Source: Kordia sp. (GTDB taxonomy: Bacteria; Bacteroidota; Bacteroidia; Flavobacteriales; Flavobacteriaceae). From it: a stretch of 64,000 nt of DNA. The DNA lies in NCBI RefSeq assembly GCF_022447245.1, contig NZ_JAKVBC010000003.1, positions 62,001-126,000 on the forward strand, given 5' to 3'. Positions 34,635-42,067 of this stretch are shown here, piece after piece. The stretch's first letter is position 1. Every line of letters begins with the position of its first letter. A model generated the notes under the pieces. The model saw only the letters and a program-made list of their open reading frames with translations, was not told the DNA's origin and ran no database searches. The translations under genes and the position numbers were made by a program.

Positions 34635-36324
34635 ACTATTGCTTTTTTGCCTTTGTTGCTTATTTTTCTTTTCCTGTAAAGAAGCTAAAAAAGAAAAAGA
34701 ACCCGTAAAAGGTGTCATTGCGGAAAACGCCATGGTAGTTTCTGCACGTGTAGAAGCTTCTAAAATTGGAAATCTGATTCTGAAAAAAGCTGGAAATGCT
34801 TTTGATGCGATGGCTGCTATGGAATTGGCGCTTGCAGTTGCCTATCCGTATGCAGGAAGTTTAGGCGGTGGCGGATTTATGGTGTATCGCTTAAGAGATG
34901 GTAGTATTGGTTCGTTAGATTTTAGAGAAAAAGCACCGTTGGCAGCAACTAAAAACATGTATATTGATTCTATCACCGATAAAGTGATTCCTAATAAAAG
35001 TACGCTTGGTGCCATGGCGGTAGGAATTCCTGGAAATGTCGCGGGCGTGTATGCTTCACATGAAAAGTATGGAAAATTATCAATGGATGAAATCATTACG
35101 CCAGTGATTGAGCTTGCCAAAAAAGGTGTTGTTGTTACCAAAAAGCAACAGGAGCGTCTAGAAAAATATAGAGACTACTTTTTTAAAGTCAATGATGCTG
35201 ACTTCTTATTTGGAAAGGATTGGAAAGCAAAAGATACAATCAAACGTTTACAATTGGCAAAAACACTGGAACGTATTAGAGACAATGGTCGCGATGAATT
35301 CTACAAAGGAGAAACAGCACAAATTCTGGTAGATTTTATGCAAAAATCTGGTGGAATTATGACGATGGAAGATTTGGCAAAGTACCAAGCAAAATGGCGT
35401 ACACCAATTACGTTTACCTATGATGATTTGCGTGTTATTTCCATGTCGCCACCATCAAGTGGAGGAATATGCTTAGCAGAAATTATGAAAGCCATAGAAC
35501 CGTATGATTTAGCTGAACTTGGACATAATACTACTAAAGCCGTTCAATTAATTACTGAAGCTGAACGTAGAGCGTATGCAGATCGCAATTATTTTTTAGG
35601 CGATCCTGACTTTGTAAAAATTCCAACAGAAATTTTATTGAGTGACGATTATATTAAAGAACGGATGTCTACATTTTCTTTTGAAAAAGCAACACCGTCA
35701 TCGGAAGTTGCTCATGGAAATATTGAGATTGTAGAAAGTGATGAAACTACCCACTACTCTATTGTAGATCAGTTTGGAAATGCTGTTTCTGTCACTACGA
35801 CGATTAATGGTGCGTATGGTTCTAAGTTATATTGTGAGGAATTAGGTTTCTTTTTAAACAACGAAATGGACGATTTTAGCGCGAAACCTGGTGTTCCTAA
35901 TATGTTTGGACTCGTTGGTGCAGAAGCCAACAGTATTGCTCCTGAAAAGCGTATGTTGAGCTCTATGACTCCTACGATTGTTGAGAAAGATGGCACATTA
36001 TATATGGTTGTAGGAACACCTGGCGGATCAACAATTATTACCAGTGTTTTACAAACCATTTTAAACGTGTATGAATACGATATGGGCATGCAAGAAGCCA
36101 TTAATCAGCCTCGTTTTCATCATCAATGGTTGCCAGATACCGTAAAAATGGAGCCGAATGGATTTGGTGACGAATTGAAAGCAGAATTGACAAAACTAGG
36201 TTATACCATTGATGCAACCAATAGTCCAGTAATTGGAAAAGTAGAAGGAATCTTGGTATTACCTGATGGAAAACTGGAAGGTGGCGCAGATCCACGTGGT
36301 GATGATAAAGCGGTTGGGTTTTAG
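34627..36324 (+). CDS. ggt: Gamma-glutamyltransferase (lipoprotein form)
   Basis: A 565-residue Ntn hydrolase. The signal LLLFCLCCLFFFSC marks a lipoprotein, so it acts in the periplasm. Self-cleavage is expected before Thr375 in DETTHYSIVDQFGNAV, giving two subunits. The substrate-site blocks are SLGGGGFMVYRL and LDFREKAPLAA in the large chain, and SSMTPTIV and GTPGGSTIITSVLQ in the small one. It breaks gamma-glutamyl bonds of glutathione or transfers the glutamyl group. A glutathione-synthetase-like ATP-grasp lies about 18 kb away; a link is speculative. Confidence 0.95.
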   Translation: MNKLLLFCLCCLFFFSCKEAKKEKEPVKGVIAENAMVVSARVEASKIGNLILKKAGNAFDAMAAMELALAVAYPYAGSLGGGGFMVYRLRDGSIGSLDFREKAPLAATKNMYIDSITDKVIPNKSTLGAMAVGIPGNVAGVYASHEKYGKLSMDEIITPVIELAKKGVVVTKKQQERLEKYRDYFFKVNDADFLFGKDWKAKDTIKRLQLAKTLERIRDNGRDEFYKGETAQILVDFMQKSGGIMTMEDLAKYQAKWRTPITFTYDDLRVISMSPPSSGGICLAEIMKAIEPYDLAELGHNTTKAVQLITEAERRAYADRNYFLGDPDFVKIPTEILLSDDYIKERMSTFSFEKATPSSEVAHGNIEIVESDETTHYSIVDQFGNAVSVTTTINGAYGSKLYCEELGFFLNNEMDDFSAKPGVPNMFGLVGAEANSIAPEKRMLSSMTPTIVEKDGTLYMVVGTPGGSTIITSVLQTILNVYEYDMGMQEAINQPRFHHQWLPDTVKMEPNGFGDELKAELTKLGYTIDATNSPVIGKVEGILVLPDGKLEGGADPRGDDKAVGF

Positions 36325-36337
36325 ATTTGTTAGATTT

Positions 36338-37266
36338 TTAGATGCGCTTCGCTTTTACCTCTTGAGACTTTTTCATTTTGTTTGTGTTTGAGCTCATATT
36401 AATTTGATTATGATTTACTTTTAATGTATTGGTTATTATTAATGTCGGGCTTATGTCAAAACTTAGATAACTATCATTTTCACGTTTATGGCGAATACCA
36501 CAAAGGAACAATAGGCTTTGTAGTTTCTTCTTAACTGAAAAACTTGACAACTCTCATGTTTTAGGCAAGTAAGGCAATAATTTTAATGAATTTTCAACGT
36601 GTAAATTAAACTCACACTTTTCAATACTGTTATTTTCAATTTCTTTCAATATTTCAGCTTCTTATAATTTTAATTTGTTGATAAATTTATTGTAAACTTC
36701 CATATTAATTTCGGCAAATACAAAATGCTCCTTTATTTTTTCAATCTTTTATTTAGTAGCCTTTATATTGTATTTTTAATGCTATATAACTTCCTTATTT
36801 GACTCACTGAAGTAATCAAATGTATATTTCATGTGTAGCTTTGGCCATACTATAAATTTTTCATCTATATGAAACGTAGTTAAAAAGATTTAAACTTTTC
36901 ATTGAGTTTGTCTACACGATTACAACCAAAACAACCTTTTACGTGTCCTCTACAATAAGTAATATTATTTATCTTTCTGTATGTCAGGTGTTTATTTTTC
37001 CAAACGCATGACGTTTTAAAAATCCTCTCATTGGTAAGTTTGGGTTATTCTTATGTTGTTTGCTTCCTATACCGTTTTTCTGGGTATTGATATTATTTAC
37101 TTTTTTTGAACAAATCTTTTGATACGATAGGCTTTTGATTTCCTATCACAACCTTTCCATTAAGTAAACGATTTGCAAGTAATCCGCAATAGATAGGATT
37201 TCTGAATATGCGCCTCATATTTTGCTTTTGAGTGATTAACCCTATTTCTATAAGCGCTTTATGATC
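36338..37266 (-). pseudogene. Decayed large serine recombinase (C-terminal two-thirds)
   Basis: Several minus-strand reading segments, in order and in different frames, match the recombinase and zinc-ribbon part of large serine recombinases. They include KALIEIGLITQKQNMRRIF then RNPIYCGLLANRLLNGKVV and GNQKPIVSKDLF (near 37266-37110). Then come LPMRGFLK and YCRGHVKGCFGCNRVDKLNEK (the zinc ribbon). The coiled-coil part is EHFVFAEINMEVYNKFINKL, and KKLQSLLFLCGIRHKREND is the family's C-terminal LxFPxGIxYxxExD block (36338-36550). There are many stops and shifts, and the N-terminal catalytic serine domain is missing. It marks an old integration. Confidence 0.7.
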
Positions 37267-37542
37267 TCAACATTTAATTGTACAGAAATACATCCCTTTT
37301 TCTTTCTTCTACGAAAAAGTTATTAGGAGTTGTAAAAAACCCTATTTTTTTGGGTCGTTTTTGTTCAAATTTTAATTTTACTTTTTAAATGATCTTTTTG
37401 CTCGCTATACACATAGATGCAGCTAATAGTACAGAAAATAAGATTAATTTTACTTACATGGCTTTAATCTGTTGCCGTATTGGTATGTGATAAAGTTAAA
37501 AGAGATTTTGTATACTATGTCTAGATTCTGAAAAGTTTTTAA
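37267..37542. other. Gene-free spacer beside the recombinase remnant
   Basis: AT-rich sequence with no open frame worth calling. It may hold more of the decayed element, but I cannot recognise recombinase catalytic-domain motifs in any frame. Confidence 0.5.
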
Positions 37543-38343
37543 TTAAAGATATACATTGGAAACCAACTGTTCTACAGTCGCATGCGCACTTCCTCCTTTA
37601 GGTTCAATCGTTATATTAAGTGACGTAGCTTTGTTTATATATTCTAATACAACAACATCTTTACTTTTATCAATAACACCCATACTGATCATTTCTCCAT
37701 TCACATCTCCCCACATCTGATAAGTTTTATCTGCAGATAATCCAGGGAGTTTTTGAACATTTACGATCGCTGATTTTTCTTCATGGTTGATATATGCGGT
37801 AGCGAATCCTCCGGGAATTTTATCATTCCCTTTTAGTGCATATTGAAGTGTATTTGGATCTTTTATAACATCAGCTAACAATTGAGAATTTTTCAATTCA
37901 CCTTGTAAATTTTCAATCTGTGATTTAATATTATCTAATTCTTGTTGCGTTGTTTTCAAATCTGTTTTAGTACTATCCCATTGCGTAAACATCCAAAGCG
38001 AACTTACCATGAATATTGCGGCCAAACTTGCTGCAATCCACATGAATGTTTGTGATTTTTTTACAGGTTTTTCTATAGAAACATTTTCTTCTGGAAGTGT
38101 TCTTACATTTACATAATCTTCTCTAATTGCTGCAAATAAATCTTCCTTGATAAAATCTGGTGGCTGAATAGCATTTTCGAGCGATACATTTTCAAAATCT
38201 TGCTCTATTTCGGCATACTTTTGAGCCAGAATTTCGTCTTCTGCTAACATTTTTTCAAGCGTTACCAATTCTTTATCAGGTATTAAACCTAATAAGTACA
38301 TCTCTAACATTCCACTTTCTATGATAGCATTTCTATCTTTCAT
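37543..38343 (-). CDS. Anti-sigma factor (RskA-like C-terminal domain)
   Basis: A 266-residue single-pass protein. Residues 1-75 form a cytoplasmic anti-sigma region (MLEMYLLGLIPDKELVTLEK, and a QKYAEIEQDF helix). One transmembrane helix lies at 101-120. A coiled coil (about 124-158) and an extracytoplasmic anti-sigma-K type domain follow (about 165-266; VNVQKLPGLSADKTYQMWGD, MISMGVIDK, TIEPKGGSAHATVEQLV). It overlaps the sigma factor gene by four bases (ATGA), so the two are coupled. It is expected to hold the ECF sigma at the membrane until an envelope signal is sensed. Confidence 0.88.
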   Translation of the reverse strand: MKDRNAIIESGMLEMYLLGLIPDKELVTLEKMLAEDEILAQKYAEIEQDFENVSLENAIQPPDFIKEDLFAAIREDYVNVRTLPEENVSIEKPVKKSQTFMWIAASLAAIFMVSSLWMFTQWDSTKTDLKTTQQELDNIKSQIENLQGELKNSQLLADVIKDPNTLQYALKGNDKIPGGFATAYINHEEKSAIVNVQKLPGLSADKTYQMWGDVNGEMISMGVIDKSKDVVVLEYINKATSLNITIEPKGGSAHATVEQLVSNVYL

Positions 38344-38894
38344 GTCAACAATTCTAAAATACAGATTAAAACCAATAGTTCTTTTGCATATATATCACGT
38401 AATTTCCCAACAGCTTGTCGAACATACGATTTAAATGTGCCTAAAGGAACACCCATTTCTTCGTGAGCTTCCTTGTGTGTGAGTCCGTTAAAGTAAACTA
38501 GCTTTAGAGCTGTCTGATGATGTTCGTCTAATTTTGATAGTGCACCTTTCAATTCTACATGTAAGTTTTCATTTTCTTCAACTCCTTCATCTTTATATAC
38601 ACTTAAATCTTCTGTTTGGATGAGTTTTTCGTCTTTTCGAAGAAAATTTAAGGTAGTGTTTCTAGCTATTCTATACAACCAAGTATAAAATTTACCTTTA
38701 GATGCATCATACAAATGTGACTTATCCCAAGCTTTCATAAACGTTTCTTGCAAAATTTCTTGTGCAGCTTCTTCATTTCTACACATGCGAATTATAACAC
38801 CATAAATAGCTCCAGAATACATGTCGTATAGCTTGGAGAGTGCGGTTTCGTCACGATTTTGAAATCGTTCTATATATATGGTATCGTTGCTCAC
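38340..38894 (-). CDS. ECF RNA polymerase sigma factor
   Basis: A 184-residue sigma-70 factor, taken from GTG 38892-38894 (MSNDTIYIERFQNRDETALSK). A TTG start at 38915 would overlap the -7 box. Region 2 spans about 15-85 (LSKLYDMYSGAIYGVIIRMC, EILQETFMKAWDK, FYTWLYRIARNTTLNFLRK). Region 4 is near the C-terminus (LVYFNGLTHKEAHEEMGVPLGTFKSYVRQAVGKLRD). The linker is acidic, as is typical. It pairs with the RskA-like anti-sigma gene downstream and probably activates the divergent fasciclin gene, as such triplets are recurrent. Confidence 0.9.
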   Translation of the reverse strand: MSNDTIYIERFQNRDETALSKLYDMYSGAIYGVIIRMCRNEEAAQEILQETFMKAWDKSHLYDASKGKFYTWLYRIARNTTLNFLRKDEKLIQTEDLSVYKDEGVEENENLHVELKGALSKLDEHHQTALKLVYFNGLTHKEAHEEMGVPLGTFKSYVRQAVGKLRDIYAKELLVLICILELLT

Positions 38895-38912
38895 TTTTGA
38901 GATAAATCTTAT

Positions 38913-38920
38913 CAAATTTA
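38913..38920 (-). promoter_or_regulatory. Probable -7 box of the sigma/anti-sigma operon
   Basis: The minus strand reads TAAATTTG, matching TAnnTTTG, 19 bases before the chosen GTG start at 38894. It supports the shorter start of the sigma factor. Confidence 0.45.
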
Positions 38921-39030
38921 AAAAAAAAATTCACCTAGCTCATCCAAAAGGGAAAAACTTGTGTATATAAAATCAAAAGCGCTTAAAAAATCAAAAAAGA
39001 ATTAAAAATTAAAAAACTAAAAAAATTATT

Positions 39031-39543
39031 ATGAAAAAATTAATCCTAACAATCACAACCGTAGCTTTATTTTTATTCACAGCTAACTCACATGCACAAA
39101 AAAAAGATGTTGTAGATATTGCAGCTTCTAGTGAAAGTTTTTCAACATTAGTCACTGCTGTAAAGGCAGCAGGTTTAGTGGATGCACTAAAAGCTGATGG
39201 ACCATATACTGTATTTGCGCCAACAAACGACGCATTTGCTAAAATTGATGCAAATACGTTAGGCGAATTATTGAAGCCAGAAAACAAATCAAAATTGACA
39301 AGTATTTTAACATACCACGTGATCAAGGGAAAATTAACTGCAAAAGACGTAGTTGCTGCTTTGAAAAAAGGAAAAGGAAAAGTAACATTAACAACACTTG
39401 GCGGAAGCAAGATAACCGTTATCCAAAACGATAAAGGTATTTGGCTGAAAGACGCTAACGGAAATTATAGTCAAATCTCAAAAACTGATGTTATGGGAAC
39501 AAATGGCGTAATTCACGTAATTGATAGCGTAGTAATGCCATAA
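39031..39543 (+). CDS. Fasciclin domain-containing secreted protein
   Basis: A 170-residue exported protein. The signal peptide is MKKLILTITTVALFLFTANSHA with cleavage near residue 22. One FAS1 domain follows, with both family blocks: FSTLVTAVKAAGLVDALKAD and GPYTVFAPTNDAFAKI (H1), then LTYHVIKGKLTAKDV and TNGVIHVIDSVVMP (H2). FAS1 domains act in adhesion or in the periplasm and are common beside ECF sigma systems in Bacteroidetes. It is divergent from the sigma factor and ends in a strong terminator, so it is a likely target of that sigma. Confidence 0.93.
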   Translation: MKKLILTITTVALFLFTANSHAQKKDVVDIAASSESFSTLVTAVKAAGLVDALKADGPYTVFAPTNDAFAKIDANTLGELLKPENKSKLTSILTYHVIKGKLTAKDVVAALKKGKGKVTLTTLGGSKITVIQNDKGIWLKDANGNYSQISKTDVMGTNGVIHVIDSVVMP

Positions 39544-39568
39544 TTTTGGTGCTAGTTAGTTTTACAAG

Positions 39569-39602
39569 AAAAGGGAACGGTTTTAAATCGTTCCCTTTTT
39601 TA
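39569..39602 (+). terminator. Terminator of the fasciclin gene
   Basis: AAAAGGGAACG (39569-39579) pairs with CGTTCCCTTTT (39589-39599) and a T-run follows. A strong intrinsic terminator that can also serve the convergent gene. Confidence 0.88.
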
Positions 39603-39634
39603 TATCTAAAATGCTAAAAATCTAAGCTAGTTGT

Positions 39635-40159
39635 CTATTTTGATCTAGAACCTACAAATTGCTGCGATTTGTTTTTAAACAACACATTAAAGGTTGTTAA
39701 ACTTCCATACATACGCGTAATATATTGTTGCAAATCAATTTTTTCTTGTTCATCCAAATTACTTGAATTGATTTTTTGTTCCATCACACGGATGCGATCG
39801 CGTACCATGACAATTTTATGAAAGAAACTATCAATCGGAAGTTCTTTACTCTTCAAATTGGTATCACCTGGTTCTAAAATCAGCTTTCCTCCTTTCCACT
39901 TATCGCCAATTGGAACAATCTCAGAAACATCAGACCATTTTTTAAGCATGTTACGTAAAATAGTTTCTACTTCGTAAAAACTTACGCTATCAACTTCATC
40001 TTCAACAGCTTCTATAATTTCAAAATCGCTATCAATATCAATGGTTTCCAATCCGTTTTCAATAAAAGTAACCCAATAATGTTTAGAAGTTACATTGGTT
40101 ACAACGCCCAATCCATACTCAGGATGTTTGATTCGGGAACTTATTCCTAAAATGTTCAT
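39635..40159 (-). CDS. Conserved hypothetical protein with Tudor-like N-terminus
   Basis: A 174-residue soluble protein. Residues 5-48 (GISSRIKHPEYGLGVVTNVT, then YWVTFIENGLETIDI) look like the small SH3/Tudor-type domain found at the C-terminus of UvrD/PcrA helicases, which binds protein partners such as RNA polymerase. The rest is a helical domain rich in charged residues (EVETILRNMLKKWSD, VMVRDRIRVMEQKI). It is common in Flavobacteria with no assigned function. It is convergent with the fasciclin gene. Confidence 0.7.
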   Translation of the reverse strand: MNILGISSRIKHPEYGLGVVTNVTSKHYWVTFIENGLETIDIDSDFEIIEAVEDEVDSVSFYEVETILRNMLKKWSDVSEIVPIGDKWKGGKLILEPGDTNLKSKELPIDSFFHKIVMVRDRIRVMEQKINSSNLDEQEKIDLQQYITRMYGSLTTFNVLFKNKSQQFVGSRSK

Positions 40160-40340
40160 ATATTTTTGTGGTATTATTATTGTTTTGTATAAATTCTATT
40201 TCAATAATTTGTAAATTTAATAATTGAATGTTGCTTTGCCACAAGGCAAGGCCATGAGACCTTTAGAAAAAATAATTAAAATATTTTGACAGAAGCATCA
40301 GAATATTTAAGTCTCGATTATTAAGTAAAAATACTATCCT

Positions 40341-41195
40341 ATGAGAAATCTAGCAATACATCCATTAAAAAATATTGTATTTTTTATTTGTATAAGTTTG
40401 ATCTATTTTGCTTGTACGAATGAACAAAAACAAACGACAAAGTATACCAAAGAGATTGCTCTGCAACAGGAAACAAATACGGGAGAAAGTTTAATCAATC
40501 CTGAAGGAAAAACAATTCAAGAACGCTTTAATACACCAAAAGCATATACAAGAGTTCCTTTAGATAAAAAGCATTTTGGTTCGTATTTGCGAAAACTACC
40601 TTTGAAAGCATTTAATAGTAAAGTCAAATATTTTGATGGCAGCGATAAATACAATAATAACGTTTACATTTCTGTGATCGATATGGAAATTGGTACGCGT
40701 GACTTGCAACAATGTGCTGATGCTGTAATGCGTTTACGAGGTGAATTTTTGTTTAAGCAAAAACGCTTAAACGACATACACTTTACCTTTTTATCAGATG
40801 GAAAACCAAGATATTTCAAAAAGTACGCCAAAGGTGATCATTCGTATAAAAAGTTTAGACGCTATATGAACTACATTTTCGCGTATGCAAACACAGCATC
40901 TTTGCGCAAAGAACTTGCAAAGGTCAAACACATCCAAGATATTCAAGTTGGTGATGTATTTATTCAACAAGGAAATCCGTACGGACATGCAGTCATTGTT
41001 GTCGATGTTGCCAAAAATGCACAAGGTGAAAACATATTCATGATAGCACAAAGTTACATGCCAGCACAAGAAACTCAAATCTTAGTCAATAATCAAAATG
41101 AAACGATAAGTCCCTGGTATAAAGCAAAAGAAGGTACATTGCGAACTCCTGAATGGACTTTTGAGAGTAGTGATCTCAGAAGATTTAAAGACTAA
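40341..41195 (+). CDS. DUF4846 domain lipoprotein
   Basis: A 284-residue exported protein. The signal is FFICISLIYFAC with a lipobox cysteine near residue 25. The mature protein carries the DUF4846 features: FGSYLRKLPLKAF, VKYFDGSDK, QCADAVMRLRGEFLF, FYLSxGKP-like FLSDGKPRYF and GDVFIQQGNPYGHAVIVVDVA with a histidine in GHAV. The last block resembles the Cys/His region of NlpC/P60-like folds but lacks an evident cysteine. Function unknown. It is followed after 30 bases by another envelope protein on the same strand, so an operon is likely. Confidence 0.82.
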   Translation: MRNLAIHPLKNIVFFICISLIYFACTNEQKQTTKYTKEIALQQETNTGESLINPEGKTIQERFNTPKAYTRVPLDKKHFGSYLRKLPLKAFNSKVKYFDGSDKYNNNVYISVIDMEIGTRDLQQCADAVMRLRGEFLFKQKRLNDIHFTFLSDGKPRYFKKYAKGDHSYKKFRRYMNYIFAYANTASLRKELAKVKHIQDIQVGDVFIQQGNPYGHAVIVVDVAKNAQGENIFMIAQSYMPAQETQILVNNQNETISPWYKAKEGTLRTPEWTFESSDLRRFKD

Positions 41196-41225
41196 TTCTT
41201 TCAAAACCCAACCTAAAAACTATTC

Positions 41226-41936
41226 ATGAAGAAAATACTAAAAATCCTAGGCAAATTTATCTTAGGAATTGCTTTAACAATCGTACTCCTATTCGCCGTT
41301 TTATATTTTATGTACAATGAACCTTTACCAAAAGGAACAGAAGGCTCCGAAGCAGATGCAATGGCTACTAAAATGTTGACTGCATTAAATCACGAAGCGT
41401 ATAAAAACACCAGATATTTAAGTTGGACCTTTCGCGGAGCTCATCATTATGTTTGGGATAAAGATCAATATCAAGTACTAGTATCTTGGGATGATATAAA
41501 AGTGGATTTGAATTTAAAAACTCCAAACACAAGTACAGTTACTGTTAATGGGAATAAAATTACCAACCATTATCAATCACATTATTTTGAAAAAGCACTT
41601 TCTTATTTCAACAACGATTCTTTCTGGCTGGTAGCTCCCTACAAAGTTTTTGACGAAGGAGCAACACGTAGTATTGTTAGTAACAAAGCAGGGGAAAAAG
41701 GACTATTAGTTACCTATTCTTCTGGCGGAACTACTCCTGGCGACTCGTATTTATGGTTTCTAGACGAAAATGGTCGTCCTAAAGGCTATCAAATGTGGGT
41801 AGATATTCTTCCTATTGGCGGTTTATATGCTTCTTGGGATCATTGGCAAACAATGAAAAACGGTATTCCGCTAGCTAGCTTACATACTCTTTTATTTTTA
41901 GACATACATGTTGATAGTATAAAAGCTTGGAATTAA
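41226..41936 (+). CDS. Membrane-anchored hypothetical protein
   Basis: A 236-residue protein with one N-terminal transmembrane helix (residues 8-29, GKFILGIALTIVLLFAVLYFM). A periplasmic beta-rich domain contains many Trp and Tyr (YLSWTFRGAHHYVWDKDQYQVLVSWDDIKVDL, DSYLWFLDENGRPKGYQMWVDILPIGG). The pattern resembles outer-membrane lipoprotein-sorting-like domains but I cannot place it. Probably co-transcribed with the DUF4846 gene upstream. Confidence 0.7.
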   Translation: MKKILKILGKFILGIALTIVLLFAVLYFMYNEPLPKGTEGSEADAMATKMLTALNHEAYKNTRYLSWTFRGAHHYVWDKDQYQVLVSWDDIKVDLNLKTPNTSTVTVNGNKITNHYQSHYFEKALSYFNNDSFWLVAPYKVFDEGATRSIVSNKAGEKGLLVTYSSGGTTPGDSYLWFLDENGRPKGYQMWVDILPIGGLYASWDHWQTMKNGIPLASLHTLLFLDIHVDSIKAWN

Positions 41937-42067
41937 AGTAAATAAACAGCTTATCAAATTTCTTTATGGTATCTTCTTGTATTGTTAAATGTTTCTTAAC
42001 ATATTAAAAAAAAGACTTAACTTTAGCCCACTTTTATTATACAAAAAACTTCTATAATCTAATCATT

